Shown piece by piece: positions 50,705 through 58,875 of a stretch of 64,000 bases of DNA. Made by a program: the position numbers and the translations under genes. How positions within the stretch are numbered: position 1 is the stretch's first letter; each line of letters starts with the position of its first letter. The notes beneath the pieces are model-generated. The model did no database searches. It saw only the letters and a list, made by a program, of their open reading frames with translations, and had not been told where the DNA came from. Source of the DNA: Clostridia bacterium (lineage in GTDB: Bacteria > Bacillota > Clostridia > Oscillospirales > Acutalibacteraceae); the NCBI GenBank assembly GCA_900755895.1, contig CAAEIG010000125.1, forward strand, positions 1-64,000, written 5' to 3'.

Positions 50705-52030
50705 ATGGCAAAACCCATCGTAGCGATTGTGGGACGCCCCAATGTGGGCAAGTCCACGCTGTTCAATAAGATCGTGGGGCAGCGGCTCTCCATTGTGGAG
50801 GACACTCCCGGCGTCACCCGGGACCGGATCTTCGGGGACGCGGAGTGGTGCGGCAGAAAGTTCTCCCTGGTGGACACCGGGGGCATCGAGCCTGCCAGCA
50901 AGGATGTGATCCTCACCCAGATGCGGGAGCAGGCGCAGATCGCCATTGACTCTGCCAGCGCCATCATCCTGGTGACGGACATCCGCACCGGAGTCACTGC
51001 CACTGACGCGGATGTGGCCAATATTCTGCTGAAAAGCGGTGTGCCGGTGGTGCTGTGCGTCAACAAGTGCGACACCATTGGCGAGCCCCCCGCGGAGTTC
51101 TATGAGTTCTACAACCTGGGCCTGGGCGACCCAGTGATGGTGTCCTCGGTGCATGGACACGGCACTGGTGACCTGCTGGACCGCGTCTGTGACGTCCTTC
51201 CCGATGACGTGGAGGAGGAAGAGGAAGGCGAGATCATCAAGGTGGCCGTCATTGGCAAGCCCAACGTGGGCAAATCCTCCTTGGTGAACAAGGTCAGCGG
51301 GGAAAACCGCTGCATTGTCTCCGACATCGCGGGCACCACTCGGGACGCGGTGGACACCACCATTGAGAACAAGTTCGGCACCTTCACCTTTATCGACACA
51401 GCCGGCTTGCGCCGCAAGAGCAAGGTGGAGGACGCCATTGAGCATTACAGCAACCTGCGGGCCGAGATGGCCGTGGAGCGTGCAGACGTGTGCCTGATCC
51501 TCATTGACGGAGAGGTGGGCTTCACCGAGCAGGACTCCAAAGTTGCCGGTATCGCCCATGAGGCGGGCAAGGGCTGCATCATCTGCGTCAACAAGTGGGA
51601 CGCTGTTGAGAAGGACGACAAGACCATGCAGGAGATGCGGGCAAAGCTGGAGAAGGATTTCTCTTTCATGTCCTATGCGCCCATCCTGTTCATCTCTGCG
51701 AAGACCGGCCAGCGGCTGGACCGCATGTTTGAGATGATCAAACTGGTGGCTTCCTCCAACGCTATGCGTGTGACCACCGGTACCTTGAATGATATCTTGG
51801 CCCAGGCTACGGCTCGGGTGCAGCCGCCCACGGACAAGGGCAAGCGGCTGAAGATCTACTATATGACCCAGGCTTCCACAAAGCCCCCTACGTTTATCTG
51901 TTTCTGCAACGATCATGAACTGTTTCACTTCTCCTACCAGCGGTACCTGGAGAACAGGATCCGTGAGACCTTCGGTTTGGAGGGTACACCCATCCGTATG
52001 GTGATCCGGGAGCGGGGAGACAAGGACTGA
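50705..52030 (+). CDS. der: Ribosome-associated GTPase Der (EngA)
   Basis: A 441-residue double GTPase needed for 50S assembly. The first G domain has VGRPNVGKSTLFNKI and DTGGIEP, the second IGKPNVGKSSLVN and DTAGLRRKSKVED, and a C-terminal KH-like domain follows (about 350-441). ATG 50705 is chosen because ATG 50693 lies directly on the AAAGG ribosome site. plsY follows 34 bases later, an arrangement typical of Firmicutes. Confidence 0.97.
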   Translation: MAKPIVAIVGRPNVGKSTLFNKIVGQRLSIVEDTPGVTRDRIFGDAEWCGRKFSLVDTGGIEPASKDVILTQMREQAQIAIDSASAIILVTDIRTGVTATDADVANILLKSGVPVVLCVNKCDTIGEPPAEFYEFYNLGLGDPVMVSSVHGHGTGDLLDRVCDVLPDDVEEEEEGEIIKVAVIGKPNVGKSSLVNKVSGENRCIVSDIAGTTRDAVDTTIENKFGTFTFIDTAGLRRKSKVEDAIEHYSNLRAEMAVERADVCLILIDGEVGFTEQDSKVAGIAHEAGKGCIICVNKWDAVEKDDKTMQEMRAKLEKDFSFMSYAPILFISAKTGQRLDRMFEMIKLVASSNAMRVTTGTLNDILAQATARVQPPTDKGKRLKIYYMTQASTKPPTFICFCNDHELFHFSYQRYLENRIRETFGLEGTPIRMVIRERGDKD

Positions 52031-52064
52031 GCAAATAAACTATGGAAGGCGGTAGTATTGGCAC

Positions 52065-52775
52065 ATGGCATACGAGGTTTTGGCGCTGGCGCTGACGGCG
52101 CTGGCAGGATATCTGCTGGGAAGCATCAACAGTTCCATCATACTCACCTGGTTTTTTAAGGATAAAGAGGACATCCGCAAGTACGGCAGCGGAAACGCAG
52201 GCATGACCAACGTGCTGCGCAGCGTGGGTAAGCTGCCCGCGGCGCTGACCTTTGTGGGGGATTTCCTCAAGTGTGTGGCAGCGTTGTTGCTGGCCCAGGG
52301 ATTTGTGGCGCTGTTTGCCAACTGGGGTGGCATCCAGGCTGACGAGCTGTACGACGTTGCCCGGTATGTGGCGGGAGTGTCCTGTGTGTTGGGACATATT
52401 TTCCCCGTGTACTACGGATTCCGGGGCGGAAAAGGCGTGGTTACCTCCGCAGCCATGATTGCCCTGACGGATTGGCGGGTGTTCCTGCTGGTGCTGCTGA
52501 CCTTTGCCATTGTGTTTGCCGTGAAGCGGATCGTCTCTTTGGCGTCCATTGTCTGTGCGGCGCTGTATCCGGTGTTCACCTTTTTGTTCCTGTTCCTGGT
52601 GGAGTTTTCCGGAAGCCCTCTGCCTCAGCACGGGGAGCACAGCCTTGCCTATTTGCTGTTTGCCACAGCGGCCTCTCTGTTTATCGGCCTGACGGTGATC
52701 GTCAAACATAGGGCGAATATTGGACGGTTGCTCCGAGGTGAGGAGAAGCCCATCATTCTGAAAAAGGGGAAGTGA
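52065..52775 (+). CDS. plsY: Glycerol-3-phosphate acyltransferase PlsY
   Basis: A 236-residue membrane enzyme with five or more hydrophobic helices and the three family motifs: YLLGSINSS near residue 17, GSGNAGMTNVLRSVGK, and GHIFPVYYGFRGGKGV. It moves the acyl group from acyl-phosphate (made by PlsX, 10398) to glycerol-3-phosphate. The segment between motif 2 and 3 is slightly long. Followed by a terminator-like hairpin. Confidence 0.95.
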   Translation: MAYEVLALALTALAGYLLGSINSSIILTWFFKDKEDIRKYGSGNAGMTNVLRSVGKLPAALTFVGDFLKCVAALLLAQGFVALFANWGGIQADELYDVARYVAGVSCVLGHIFPVYYGFRGGKGVVTSAAMIALTDWRVFLLVLLTFAIVFAVKRIVSLASIVCAALYPVFTFLFLFLVEFSGSPLPQHGEHSLAYLLFATAASLFIGLTVIVKHRANIGRLLRGEEKPIILKKGK

Positions 52776-52785
52776 GCTTCCCGCC

Positions 52786-52812
52786 AGACCCTCCGGCGAA
52801 GGAGGGTCTTCT
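52786..52812 (+). terminator. Terminator after plsY
   Basis: AGACCCTCC (52786-52794) / GGAGGGTCT (52801-52809), loop GGCGAA; the T tract is short (TCT), so efficiency may be modest. Confidence 0.65.
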
Positions 52813-52946
52813 GCTGAAAAGGGAGAGGCCTTTCCTGCTGGAAAATGGCTGTTTTCCTGGCGTTTTGGGCAATTTGCTGAGACTTTGAGAAGGGCGTCAA
52901 AGGCTGTAACCTTTTGTCATACGGCCCTCTCAAGCGTTGCCTGATA

Positions 52947-52975
52947 TTGACTTTTGCCACGGTATGTATTATTAT
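52947..52975 (+). promoter_or_regulatory. Promoter of murA
   Basis: TTGACT at 52947-52952 and TATTAT at 52970-52975 with a 17-base spacer; the overlapping TATAAT at 52973-52978 would need a 20-base spacer. The leader of about 75 bases precedes the murA start. Confidence 0.75.
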
Positions 52976-53056
52976 AATCATCAGTCAAATACTAGTTTTG
53001 TAAACTGAAGGCCTACAGGCTAGCTTGTTTTTCAAAGCCGATAGGAAGTGGAATAT

Positions 53057-54346
53057 TTGGAAAAATACGTGATCAAGGGCGGCAGCCGCCTGACCGGAGA
53101 AGTAAACATCAGCGGTGCTAAAAACGCCGCCATGGCCATTATCCCGGCCACCATTTTGGCGGACGCTCCTTGCCGCATTGAGAATCTGCCGGACATCTCT
53201 GATGTGAAGGCTCTCACTTATATTTTGGAGGGTATGGGTGCCAGTGTGGAATACCTGGACCGCCATACCGTAGAGATTGACCCCCGTACTGTGGACTCCT
53301 ATACCGTGTCCGCGGACATTGCCCGGCGCATCCGTGGCTCCTATTATTTCTTGGGAGCTCTGCTGGGCCGCAGCCGCAAGGCGGTGGTCACCATGCCTGG
53401 AGGCTGCAATCTGGGCGTGCGTCCCATTGACCAGCATTTGAAGGGCTTTGGAGCTTTGGGCTGTGAGTACAGCCTGGATAACGGCATGATCGCCGTGTCC
53501 GCTCCCAATGATCTCCATGGAGCCAGTGTCTATCTAGACATTGTGTCCGTGGGCGCCACCATGAATATCATCCTGGCCGCCGTGAAGGCCCGGGGCCTGA
53601 CTGTCATCGAGAACGCTGCCAGGGAGCCCCACATTGTGGATCTGGCTAACTTCCTGAACACTTTGGGCGCTGATATCCGGGGTGCAGGTACGGATACCAT
53701 TAAGATTCACGGAGTCCAGCGGCTGCGGGGCGCAGCATACTCCATCATCCCGGACCAGATCGAGGCTGGCACCTATATGGTGGCAGCGGCAGCCACTGGG
53801 GGGGACGTGACCGTGAAGAATGTAACCCCCAAGCATTTGGAGTCTATTTCTGCCAAGCTGGAAGAGATGGGTGTCAGCGTGGAAGAGGGAGACGATACGG
53901 TGCGGGTGTTCTGCCAACAGCCTCTGCGCCGGTGCAATGTAAAGACCATGCCCCATCCTGGATTCCCCACCGATATGCAGCCTCAGATCACGGCGCTGCT
54001 GTCCGTGGTGAATGGCACCAGCATGGTCAATGAGAGCGTTTACGAAGGAAACCGCTACAAGTATGTGGACGAGCTGCGGCGCATGGGCGCCCAGATCACG
54101 GTGGACGGCAAAATCGCCATCATCGAGGGTGTGGATCATCTGAAGGGGGCTCCTGTCCGAGCTCTGGACCTGCGAGCCGGAGCCGCAATGGTCATTGCCG
54201 GTTTGGTTGCCAAAGGCACCACTGTGGTGGAAGATGTGCGTTATATTGAACGCGGGTATGAGAACATTGTGGAAAAACTGGTGGACCTGGGGGCGGATAT
54301 CTACCGCAGCCAGGAGCCGGAACAGGCGATGGGAAAAATCGGCTGA
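53057..54346 (+). CDS. murA: UDP-GlcNAc 1-carboxyvinyltransferase MurA
   Basis: A 429-residue MurA, first committed step of peptidoglycan synthesis (enolpyruvyl transfer from PEP). Motifs: GEVNISGAKNAAM near the start and the active-site loop MPGGCNLGVRPIDQH, with Cys117 as the residue hit by fosfomycin. The start is uncertain: GTG 53048 or TTG 53057. AGGAAG at 53043-53048 is correctly spaced only for TTG 53057, which also places the catalytic Cys at 117 as in Firmicutes MurA. Own promoter upstream, terminator after. Confidence 0.95.
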   Translation: MEKYVIKGGSRLTGEVNISGAKNAAMAIIPATILADAPCRIENLPDISDVKALTYILEGMGASVEYLDRHTVEIDPRTVDSYTVSADIARRIRGSYYFLGALLGRSRKAVVTMPGGCNLGVRPIDQHLKGFGALGCEYSLDNGMIAVSAPNDLHGASVYLDIVSVGATMNIILAAVKARGLTVIENAAREPHIVDLANFLNTLGADIRGAGTDTIKIHGVQRLRGAAYSIIPDQIEAGTYMVAAAATGGDVTVKNVTPKHLESISAKLEEMGVSVEEGDDTVRVFCQQPLRRCNVKTMPHPGFPTDMQPQITALLSVVNGTSMVNESVYEGNRYKYVDELRRMGAQITVDGKIAIIEGVDHLKGAPVRALDLRAGAAMVIAGLVAKGTTVVEDVRYIERGYENIVEKLVDLGADIYRSQEPEQAMGKIG

Positions 54347-54366
54347 GTGTAACAAGTGAAAACCCG

Positions 54367-54400
54367 GGGCTGCGGCAGAGGTGCGGCAGCCCTTTTGTTT
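54367..54400 (+). terminator. Terminator after murA
   Basis: GGGCTGC (54367-54373) / GCAGCCC (54386-54392) followed by TTTTGTTTT. Only 18 bases remain to the next start codon, so the WalJ-like gene is probably fed by read-through. Confidence 0.75.
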
Positions 54401-54418
54401 TGGAAAAAAGGTGAGAAG

Positions 54419-55201
54419 ATGGCAAGGCTATGCCCGCTGTTTTCCGGCAGTACGGGAAACAGTTATTACATAGGCTCCCGCAGCGCGGGGCTGCTGATTG
54501 ACGCAGGGCGGAGCGCCCGCCAGCTGGATGGGATGTTGAAGCGCTGCGAGGTGGATCCCCTGGCCATTCAGGGAATCCTCATCACTCATGAACACAGCGA
54601 CCACATTGCAGGTGTCCGGGTGTTTGCCAAGAAATACGGCCTGCCGGTGTTTGCGTCCCAGGGGACTTTGGCTGCCATGCAGTCCTCCTTGGAGGGTGTG
54701 GAGGCCTGGGTGGTGGATGCCCCCCTGGAGCTGGCGGGCATGAAGATCCGGCCCTTTTCCACACCCCACGACAGCGCCCAGTCCTTGGGATATCGCATCA
54801 CCACCGGGGACGGCCGGGAGTTTGCCCTGGCCACGGACCTGGGAGAGTTGACCGACACCGTGCGGGAGCACCTGCTGGGAGCGGAGTTTGTGGTGATCGA
54901 GTCCAACCACGACCGGGAGATGCTGCGCACAGGGGGTTATCCGGCCTACTTAAAGCGCAGGATTCTATCTGGGCGGGGTCACTTGTCCAACGACGCCTGT
55001 GCTGCCTTTCTACCGGAGTTGGCCCGGTCCGGGACCAAGCGGTTTTTGCTGGCCCACCTCAGCCGGGAGAACAACACTCCCGGACTGGCCCATGACGCCG
55101 CTCTAGCTGCATTGACCGGAGCAGGATACACAACCGGTTCTGGCTTTTGGTTGGAAGTAGCCCAGCCGGAGAACCTTCAGGGCAACACTATCATATTTTA
55201 G
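54419..55201 (+). CDS. WalJ/YycJ-like metallo-beta-lactamase-fold hydrolase
   Basis: A 260-residue metallo-beta-lactamase-fold protein with the metal motif THEHSDH (about residues 58-64), DLGEL and SNHD in the middle and a late SGRGHLSNDAC. It belongs to the YycJ/WalJ group, linked in other Firmicutes to wall homeostasis and DNA double-strand end processing; the substrate is not known. ATG 54419 has AAAAGGTGAG upstream. rlmH follows 11 bases later, the same order as in many Firmicutes (yycJ ... rlmH). Confidence 0.88.
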   Translation: MARLCPLFSGSTGNSYYIGSRSAGLLIDAGRSARQLDGMLKRCEVDPLAIQGILITHEHSDHIAGVRVFAKKYGLPVFASQGTLAAMQSSLEGVEAWVVDAPLELAGMKIRPFSTPHDSAQSLGYRITTGDGREFALATDLGELTDTVREHLLGAEFVVIESNHDREMLRTGGYPAYLKRRILSGRGHLSNDACAAFLPELARSGTKRFLLAHLSRENNTPGLAHDAALAALTGAGYTTGSGFWLEVAQPENLQGNTIIF

Positions 55202-55212
55202 GGGGAAATCCT

Positions 55213-55683
55213 GTGCTGACAGTAAAATTGCTCTGTGTGGGCAAGTTGAAGGAATCCTATTGGCGAGACGCTGTGGCGGAGTACGAAAAGCGGCTGCGTC
55301 CTCTGTGCAAATGGGAGCTTATTGAGCTGCCGGAAGCCCGTCTTCCTCAGGAGCCCTCCCAGGCGGAGATCGACGCAGCACTGGAAAAGGAGGGAGAGCA
55401 GCTGCTCCGCCGGGCTGCCGGAAAGATCTATCCCCTGTGCATTGAGGGAAAAGCAGTGGACTCCCAAGGGATGGCGAAACGTCTGGCGGGGGCCATGCAG
55501 TCCCCAGGGGCGGTGACCTTTGTCATTGGCAGCTCCCATGGGCTTTCTCCGGCGGTGAAGGCAGCCGGTGAGGGGATCTCCATGTCGCCCATGACCTTTC
55601 CACATCAGTTGGCCCGGGTGATGCTCTGTGAACAGATCTATCGGGGGTTCCAGATCCTGAGCGGGACAAAATACCACAAATAA
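55213..55683 (+). CDS. rlmH: 23S rRNA pseudouridine-1915 N3-methyltransferase
   Basis: A 156-residue SPOUT methyltransferase, close to the usual 159. Motifs: LLCVGKLKESYWRDAV at the start, FVIGSSHGLSP (SAM-binding knot) and MTFPHQLARVMLCEQIYRG at the end. It methylates pseudouridine 1915 in helix 69 of 23S rRNA in assembled ribosomes. Start GTG 55213, with AGGGGGA 7 bases upstream, 11 bases after the WalJ-like gene. Confidence 0.96.
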   Translation: MLTVKLLCVGKLKESYWRDAVAEYEKRLRPLCKWELIELPEARLPQEPSQAEIDAALEKEGEQLLRRAAGKIYPLCIEGKAVDSQGMAKRLAGAMQSPGAVTFVIGSSHGLSPAVKAAGEGISMSPMTFPHQLARVMLCEQIYRGFQILSGTKYHK

Positions 55684-55690
55684 AATAAAA

Positions 55691-55721
55691 TGGACTTCCG
55701 GTAATCCGGAAGTCCATTTTT
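55691..55721. terminator. Bidirectional terminator between rlmH and the IIC-like gene
   Basis: TGGACTTCCGG (55691-55701) / CCGGAAGTCCA (55706-55716), loop TAAT, with A run left and T run right. Serves both converging genes. Confidence 0.93.
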
Positions 55722-55733
55722 GTATGGCTGTAG

Positions 55734-56813
55734 TTACAGGTCCAGCTTCATGTCGCCGTCCTTTACCCAGCCCAGCTTTCGCAGACCCAGGTTGATCACC
55801 CAGGACAGCACTGCCGGAAGCACAAAGCACAGCAACACAAGTCCCAGCCAGTCCATGGGGGTGATGGCGGCTTTCAAACCGTTAGCCACGTCGTTGACCC
55901 AGCCGTCCACCACACCGATCTGTCCCACTAAGCCGCAGGTTCCCATGCCGCTGGAGACCGGCGCGCCGTTCATCTCCAGACGGAATAGGCAGGTAGCCAG
56001 AGGTCCGGTGATGGCAGAAGCCAGGGTGGGTGCAATCCAGATGCGGGGATTTTTGATGATGTTGGGCACTTGGAGCATGGAGGTTCCCAGACCCTGGGCC
56101 ACCAGACCGCCCCATTTGTTCTCACGGAAGCTGATGACCGCAAAGCCCACCATCTGCGCACAACATCCGGCTACGGCAGCGCCTCCTGCCAGACCGGTCA
56201 GTCCCAACGCAGCACAGATGGCTGCGCTGCTGATGGGCAGGGTCAAAGCCACGCCTACCAGGACCGAGACGAAAATGCCCATGAGGAAGGGCTGGAGATT
56301 GGTGGCCCACATAATCAGCTGACCCACCGCGGAAGCGGCATTTCCAATGGGGGGCGCCAGCAGGTAGGCCAGCAGCGCTCCCGAAAGGATGGTCACCAGG
56401 GGGGTGACCAGGATGTCCACCGGGGTCTTTTTGCTCACCAGCTTGCCCAGTTCCGCTGCGATGATGGCCAGAACCAGCACAGCCAGCGGGCCGCCGTCCC
56501 CGCCCAGGGAGTTGGCGGCGCTTCCCACAGCTGCCAGGGAGAACAGTACCAGGGGCGGGGCTTTCAAAGCGTAGCCGATGGCCACAGCCATAGCGGGGCC
56601 GGACATGGCCTTGGCAAAGTCACCGATTTCAGTCAGCAGAGGGATACCCAGCTGAGTGCCCAGTGTGGAGATGATGGTGCCGATGAGCAGGGATGCAAAC
56701 AGCCCTTGGGCCATGGCGCTCATGGCGTCGATGAAGTACAGGTTTAAATAGGATTTTACAGTGTTCCATGCCGTCCCTTTTTGCTTGGGGGCGGCGGCGT
56801 TGTTTTGGTCCAA
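55734..56813 (-). CDS. PTS IIC-like (PTS_EIIC_2) membrane protein, orphan
   Basis: A 359-residue polytopic protein with about nine or ten hydrophobic helices, including FIDAMSAMAQGLFASLLIGT, NSLGGDGGPLAVLV and VSSGMGTCGLVGQ. This matches the PTS_EIIC_2 family, sugar-permease-like proteins that lack fused IIA or IIB domains. No PTS energy-coupling gene lies nearby, so the substrate and mode of transport are unknown; a non-PTS carrier or sensor role is possible. The start is TTG 56813 with AAGGGAAG about 8 bases upstream on the minus strand. A 250-base GC-rich leader with a strong hairpin precedes it. Confidence 0.75.
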   Translation of the reverse strand: MDQNNAAAPKQKGTAWNTVKSYLNLYFIDAMSAMAQGLFASLLIGTIISTLGTQLGIPLLTEIGDFAKAMSGPAMAVAIGYALKAPPLVLFSLAAVGSAANSLGGDGGPLAVLVLAIIAAELGKLVSKKTPVDILVTPLVTILSGALLAYLLAPPIGNAASAVGQLIMWATNLQPFLMGIFVSVLVGVALTLPISSAAICAALGLTGLAGGAAVAGCCAQMVGFAVISFRENKWGGLVAQGLGTSMLQVPNIIKNPRIWIAPTLASAITGPLATCLFRLEMNGAPVSSGMGTCGLVGQIGVVDGWVNDVANGLKAAITPMDWLGLVLLCFVLPAVLSWVINLGLRKLGWVKDGDMKLDL

Positions 56814-57138
56814 AATGATCTTCCCTTCTCAGAAAGAGAGGGGCCGAGGAAAACCGGGGGCCGGTTTTGCGGCCCATCTCTGTGGTTTCTCCGTGCCGAA
56901 TCCCGCACCCCGGCACAGGGGATAATTCTGCGGGGATCTATCTTGGCTATGTTGCCCGGAGGACCGTCCGCTTTGGGGGGAGGGGATCGCCTGCCGGGGA
57001 TCTCCCGACGTGTGTGGTCGTCCCGTATCCTACTGGCAGTACTGTCCAGGGGGGCCGTCTAGGTTACTGGGTTATGATAGCACACATCAAAACAGAATGG
57101 AAGCAACACACTGAAATTTTGTGTCTACCGGCAACAAA
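56814..57138 (-). promoter_or_regulatory. Long structured leader of the IIC-like gene (no coding)
   Basis: The gap between gdhA and the IIC-like gene (56814-57216) has no credible gene. Its main feature is an extended hairpin at 56835-56881: AGAGA, GGGCCG and AAAACCGG pair with CCGGTTTT, CGGCCC and TCTCT, giving 19 pairs with tiny internal loops, 22 bases before the start codon. On the minus strand a possible TATCAT -10 lies at 57079-57074 with a weak -35 (57102-57097), so a leader of about 250 bases is likely. No known riboswitch class was recognised. Confidence 0.45.
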
Positions 57139-57173
57139 AAGGACCTTCAAGCATCGCTTGAAGGTCCTTTTTT
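57135..57173. terminator. Terminator of gdhA (bidirectional design)
   Basis: GGACCTTCAAGC (57141-57152) / GCTTGAAGGTCC (57156-57167), three-base loop, A run on the left and T run on the right. On the minus strand it ends gdhA. Confidence 0.93.
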
Positions 57174-57216
57174 AACATGGCAAAGAAAAGCCGGAATTTA
57201 CAATCTTAGGGAGAGC

Positions 57217-58548
57217 TTAGATCACGCCCTGAGCCAGCATGGCGTCAGCAACCTTGATGAAGCCGGCGATGTTGGCGCCCATGACGTAGTTCTTGGGATG
57301 GCCGTACTTCTCGGCAGCCTCGTCGGCGTTCTTGAAGATGTTCTCCATGATGCCCTTGAGCTTTGCGTCCACTTCCTCGAAGGTCCAGGACAGGCGCTCG
57401 CTGTTCTGGGTCATCTCCAGAGCGGAGGTGGCCACGCCGCCAGCGTTGGCAGCCTTGCCAGGGGCAAACAGAACGCCGCCCTCTTGCAGGATCTTAGTGG
57501 CTTCGATGGTGGTGGGCATGTTGGCGCCCTCAGCCACGGCAATGCAGCCGTTGGCAACCAGGGCCTTGGCATCGTCCTCCAGCAGCTCGTTCTGAGTAGC
57601 GCAGGGCAGAGCGATGTCGCACTTGACGTTCCACACGCCGCGGCCCTCGTGGTACTCGGAGTTGGGACGATAGTTCTTGTACTCGGTCAAGCGAGCGCGC
57701 TTGACTTCCTTGATCTCCTTGATAGCAGCCAGGTCGATGCCCTCGGGATCGTACACCCAGCCGGTGGAGTCGGACATGGTGACGACCTTGGCGCCCATCT
57801 GCTGAGCCTTCTGGCAAGCGTAGATGGCCACGTTGCCAGCGCCGGAGATGACCACGGTCTTGCCAGCGATGTCATAGCTGTTCTTCTTCAGCATGGCAGC
57901 GGTGAAGTACAGCAGGCCGTAGCCGGTAGCCTCGGTACGAGCCAGGGAGCCGCCGTAGGTCAGGCCCTTGCCGGTGAGCACGCCCTCAAAGGCGTTGCGG
58001 ATGCGCTTGTACTGGCCGAACATGTAGCCGATCTCCCGAGCGCCGGTGCCGATATCGCCGGCGGGCACATCGGTGTCGGGACCAATGTGGCGGAAGAGTT
58101 CCGTCATGAAGCTCTGGCAGAAAGCCATGATCTCGCGGTCGGACTTGCCCTTGGGGTCGAAGTCAGAGCCGCCCTTGCCGCCGCCGATGGGCAGGCCGGT
58201 AAGGGAGTTCTTGAAGATCTGCTCAAAGCCCAGGAACTTGATGATGCCCAGGTTTACGGAAGGATGGAGCCGCAGGCCACCCTTGTAGGGGCCAATGGCG
58301 GAGTTGAACTGTACGCGGAAGGCACGGTTCACCTGAACCTTGCCATTGTCGTCTACCCAGGGCACACGGAAGATGATCTGACGCTCGGGCTCAGTGATGC
58401 GCTCCAAAATGCCGCCAGCCTGATACTTGGGGTTGGCTTCGATAACGGGCTCCAAAGAGGTGAGCACCTCAGTGGCAGCCTGGATGAATTCGGGTTCACC
58501 GGGGTTCTTCTTCTTCAAAAGTTCCAGCTGTTCGCTGACATAGGACAT
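57217..58548 (-). CDS. gdhA: Glutamate dehydrogenase
   Basis: A 443-residue hexameric GDH of the NADP-type group: glycine-rich PIGGGKGGSDFDPKGKSD with the substrate-binding Lys, GPDTDVPAGDIGTG, and the Rossmann stretch VISGAGNVAIYACQKAQQ. It links 2-oxoglutarate and ammonia to glutamate. NADP preference is inferred from overall resemblance. ATG 58548 has GGAGGGAAAA upstream; the earlier in-frame ATG crosses the promoter. A dyad overlaps its promoter. Confidence 0.95.
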   Translation of the reverse strand: MSYVSEQLELLKKKNPGEPEFIQAATEVLTSLEPVIEANPKYQAGGILERITEPERQIIFRVPWVDDNGKVQVNRAFRVQFNSAIGPYKGGLRLHPSVNLGIIKFLGFEQIFKNSLTGLPIGGGKGGSDFDPKGKSDREIMAFCQSFMTELFRHIGPDTDVPAGDIGTGAREIGYMFGQYKRIRNAFEGVLTGKGLTYGGSLARTEATGYGLLYFTAAMLKKNSYDIAGKTVVISGAGNVAIYACQKAQQMGAKVVTMSDSTGWVYDPEGIDLAAIKEIKEVKRARLTEYKNYRPNSEYHEGRGVWNVKCDIALPCATQNELLEDDAKALVANGCIAVAEGANMPTTIEATKILQEGGVLFAPGKAANAGGVATSALEMTQNSERLSWTFEEVDAKLKGIMENIFKNADEAAEKYGHPKNYVMGANIAGFIKVADAMLAQGVI

Positions 58549-58605
58549 GACGTTTTCCCTCCATACTGCAAGTTTGATTTTGGAATCCTGCAAAATCACA
58601 GTGCT

Positions 58606-58650
58606 ATCTTATCATAAAGGGCCGGATTTTACAAGAAAAAATTTGTAAAA
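58606..58650 (-). promoter_or_regulatory. gdhA promoter with overlapping dyad operator
   Basis: Minus strand: TTGTAA at 58634-58629 and TAAGAT at 58611-58606, spacer 17. A perfect dyad TTTTACAA (58627-58634) / TTGTAAAA (58643-58650), separated by eight bases, covers the -35 and the region just upstream. It is a good candidate site for a dimeric regulator. The rest of the 327-base gap to purB holds the purB promoter and leader. Confidence 0.65.
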
Positions 58651-58717
58651 TTCCTTTTAATGACTTTTGGCGTAGAATCCCATTGGTTCCATTTCCCGAA
58701 AATCTTTTCCCAAACGA

Positions 58718-58746
58718 TTGACAATGAGCCAAGATTTTACTAAAAT
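58718..58746 (+). promoter_or_regulatory. Promoter of purB
   Basis: TTGACA at 58718-58723 and TAAAAT at 58741-58746, spacer 17. The leader is about 125 bases. Confidence 0.85.
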
Positions 58747-58754
58747 TGAAGCGT

Positions 58755-58837
58755 AAAAGGATGTCCGCCGCAGGGTGGACTTTCCCAGTGGGGTCCCGGA
58801 GGGAGGATGGCTGATCCTCCGGGGCTTTCTTGTGTTT
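58755..58837 (+). promoter_or_regulatory. purB leader with two hairpins, second terminator-like
   Basis: Hairpin 1: GTCCGCC (58763-58769) / GGTGGAC (58774-58780), one wobble. Hairpin 2: GAGGAT (58803-58808) / ATCCTC (58814-58819), extended across a bulge by TCCCG/CGGGG, then CTTTCTTGTGTTT. No purine riboswitch core was recognised. Attenuation is possible. Confidence 0.4.
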
Positions 58838-58875
58838 GCAAAAAGCGCAGAAAAAAAGAAAGGGTTGGTCGCAGC

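Noticed and set aside
56885..56925. TPP- or c-di-GMP-riboswitch-like word groups on the minus strand of the IIC-like leader (GGGGTGC, GAGAAACC, GCAAAACC)
   Set aside because: The remaining conserved parts, such as the second TPP arm or the tetraloop/receptor pairing of the c-di-GMP class, are not found in order.
57121..58617. Plus-strand frame (498 codons) over gdhA
   Set aside because: It begins inside the gdhA terminator and reads the complement of a certain gene.
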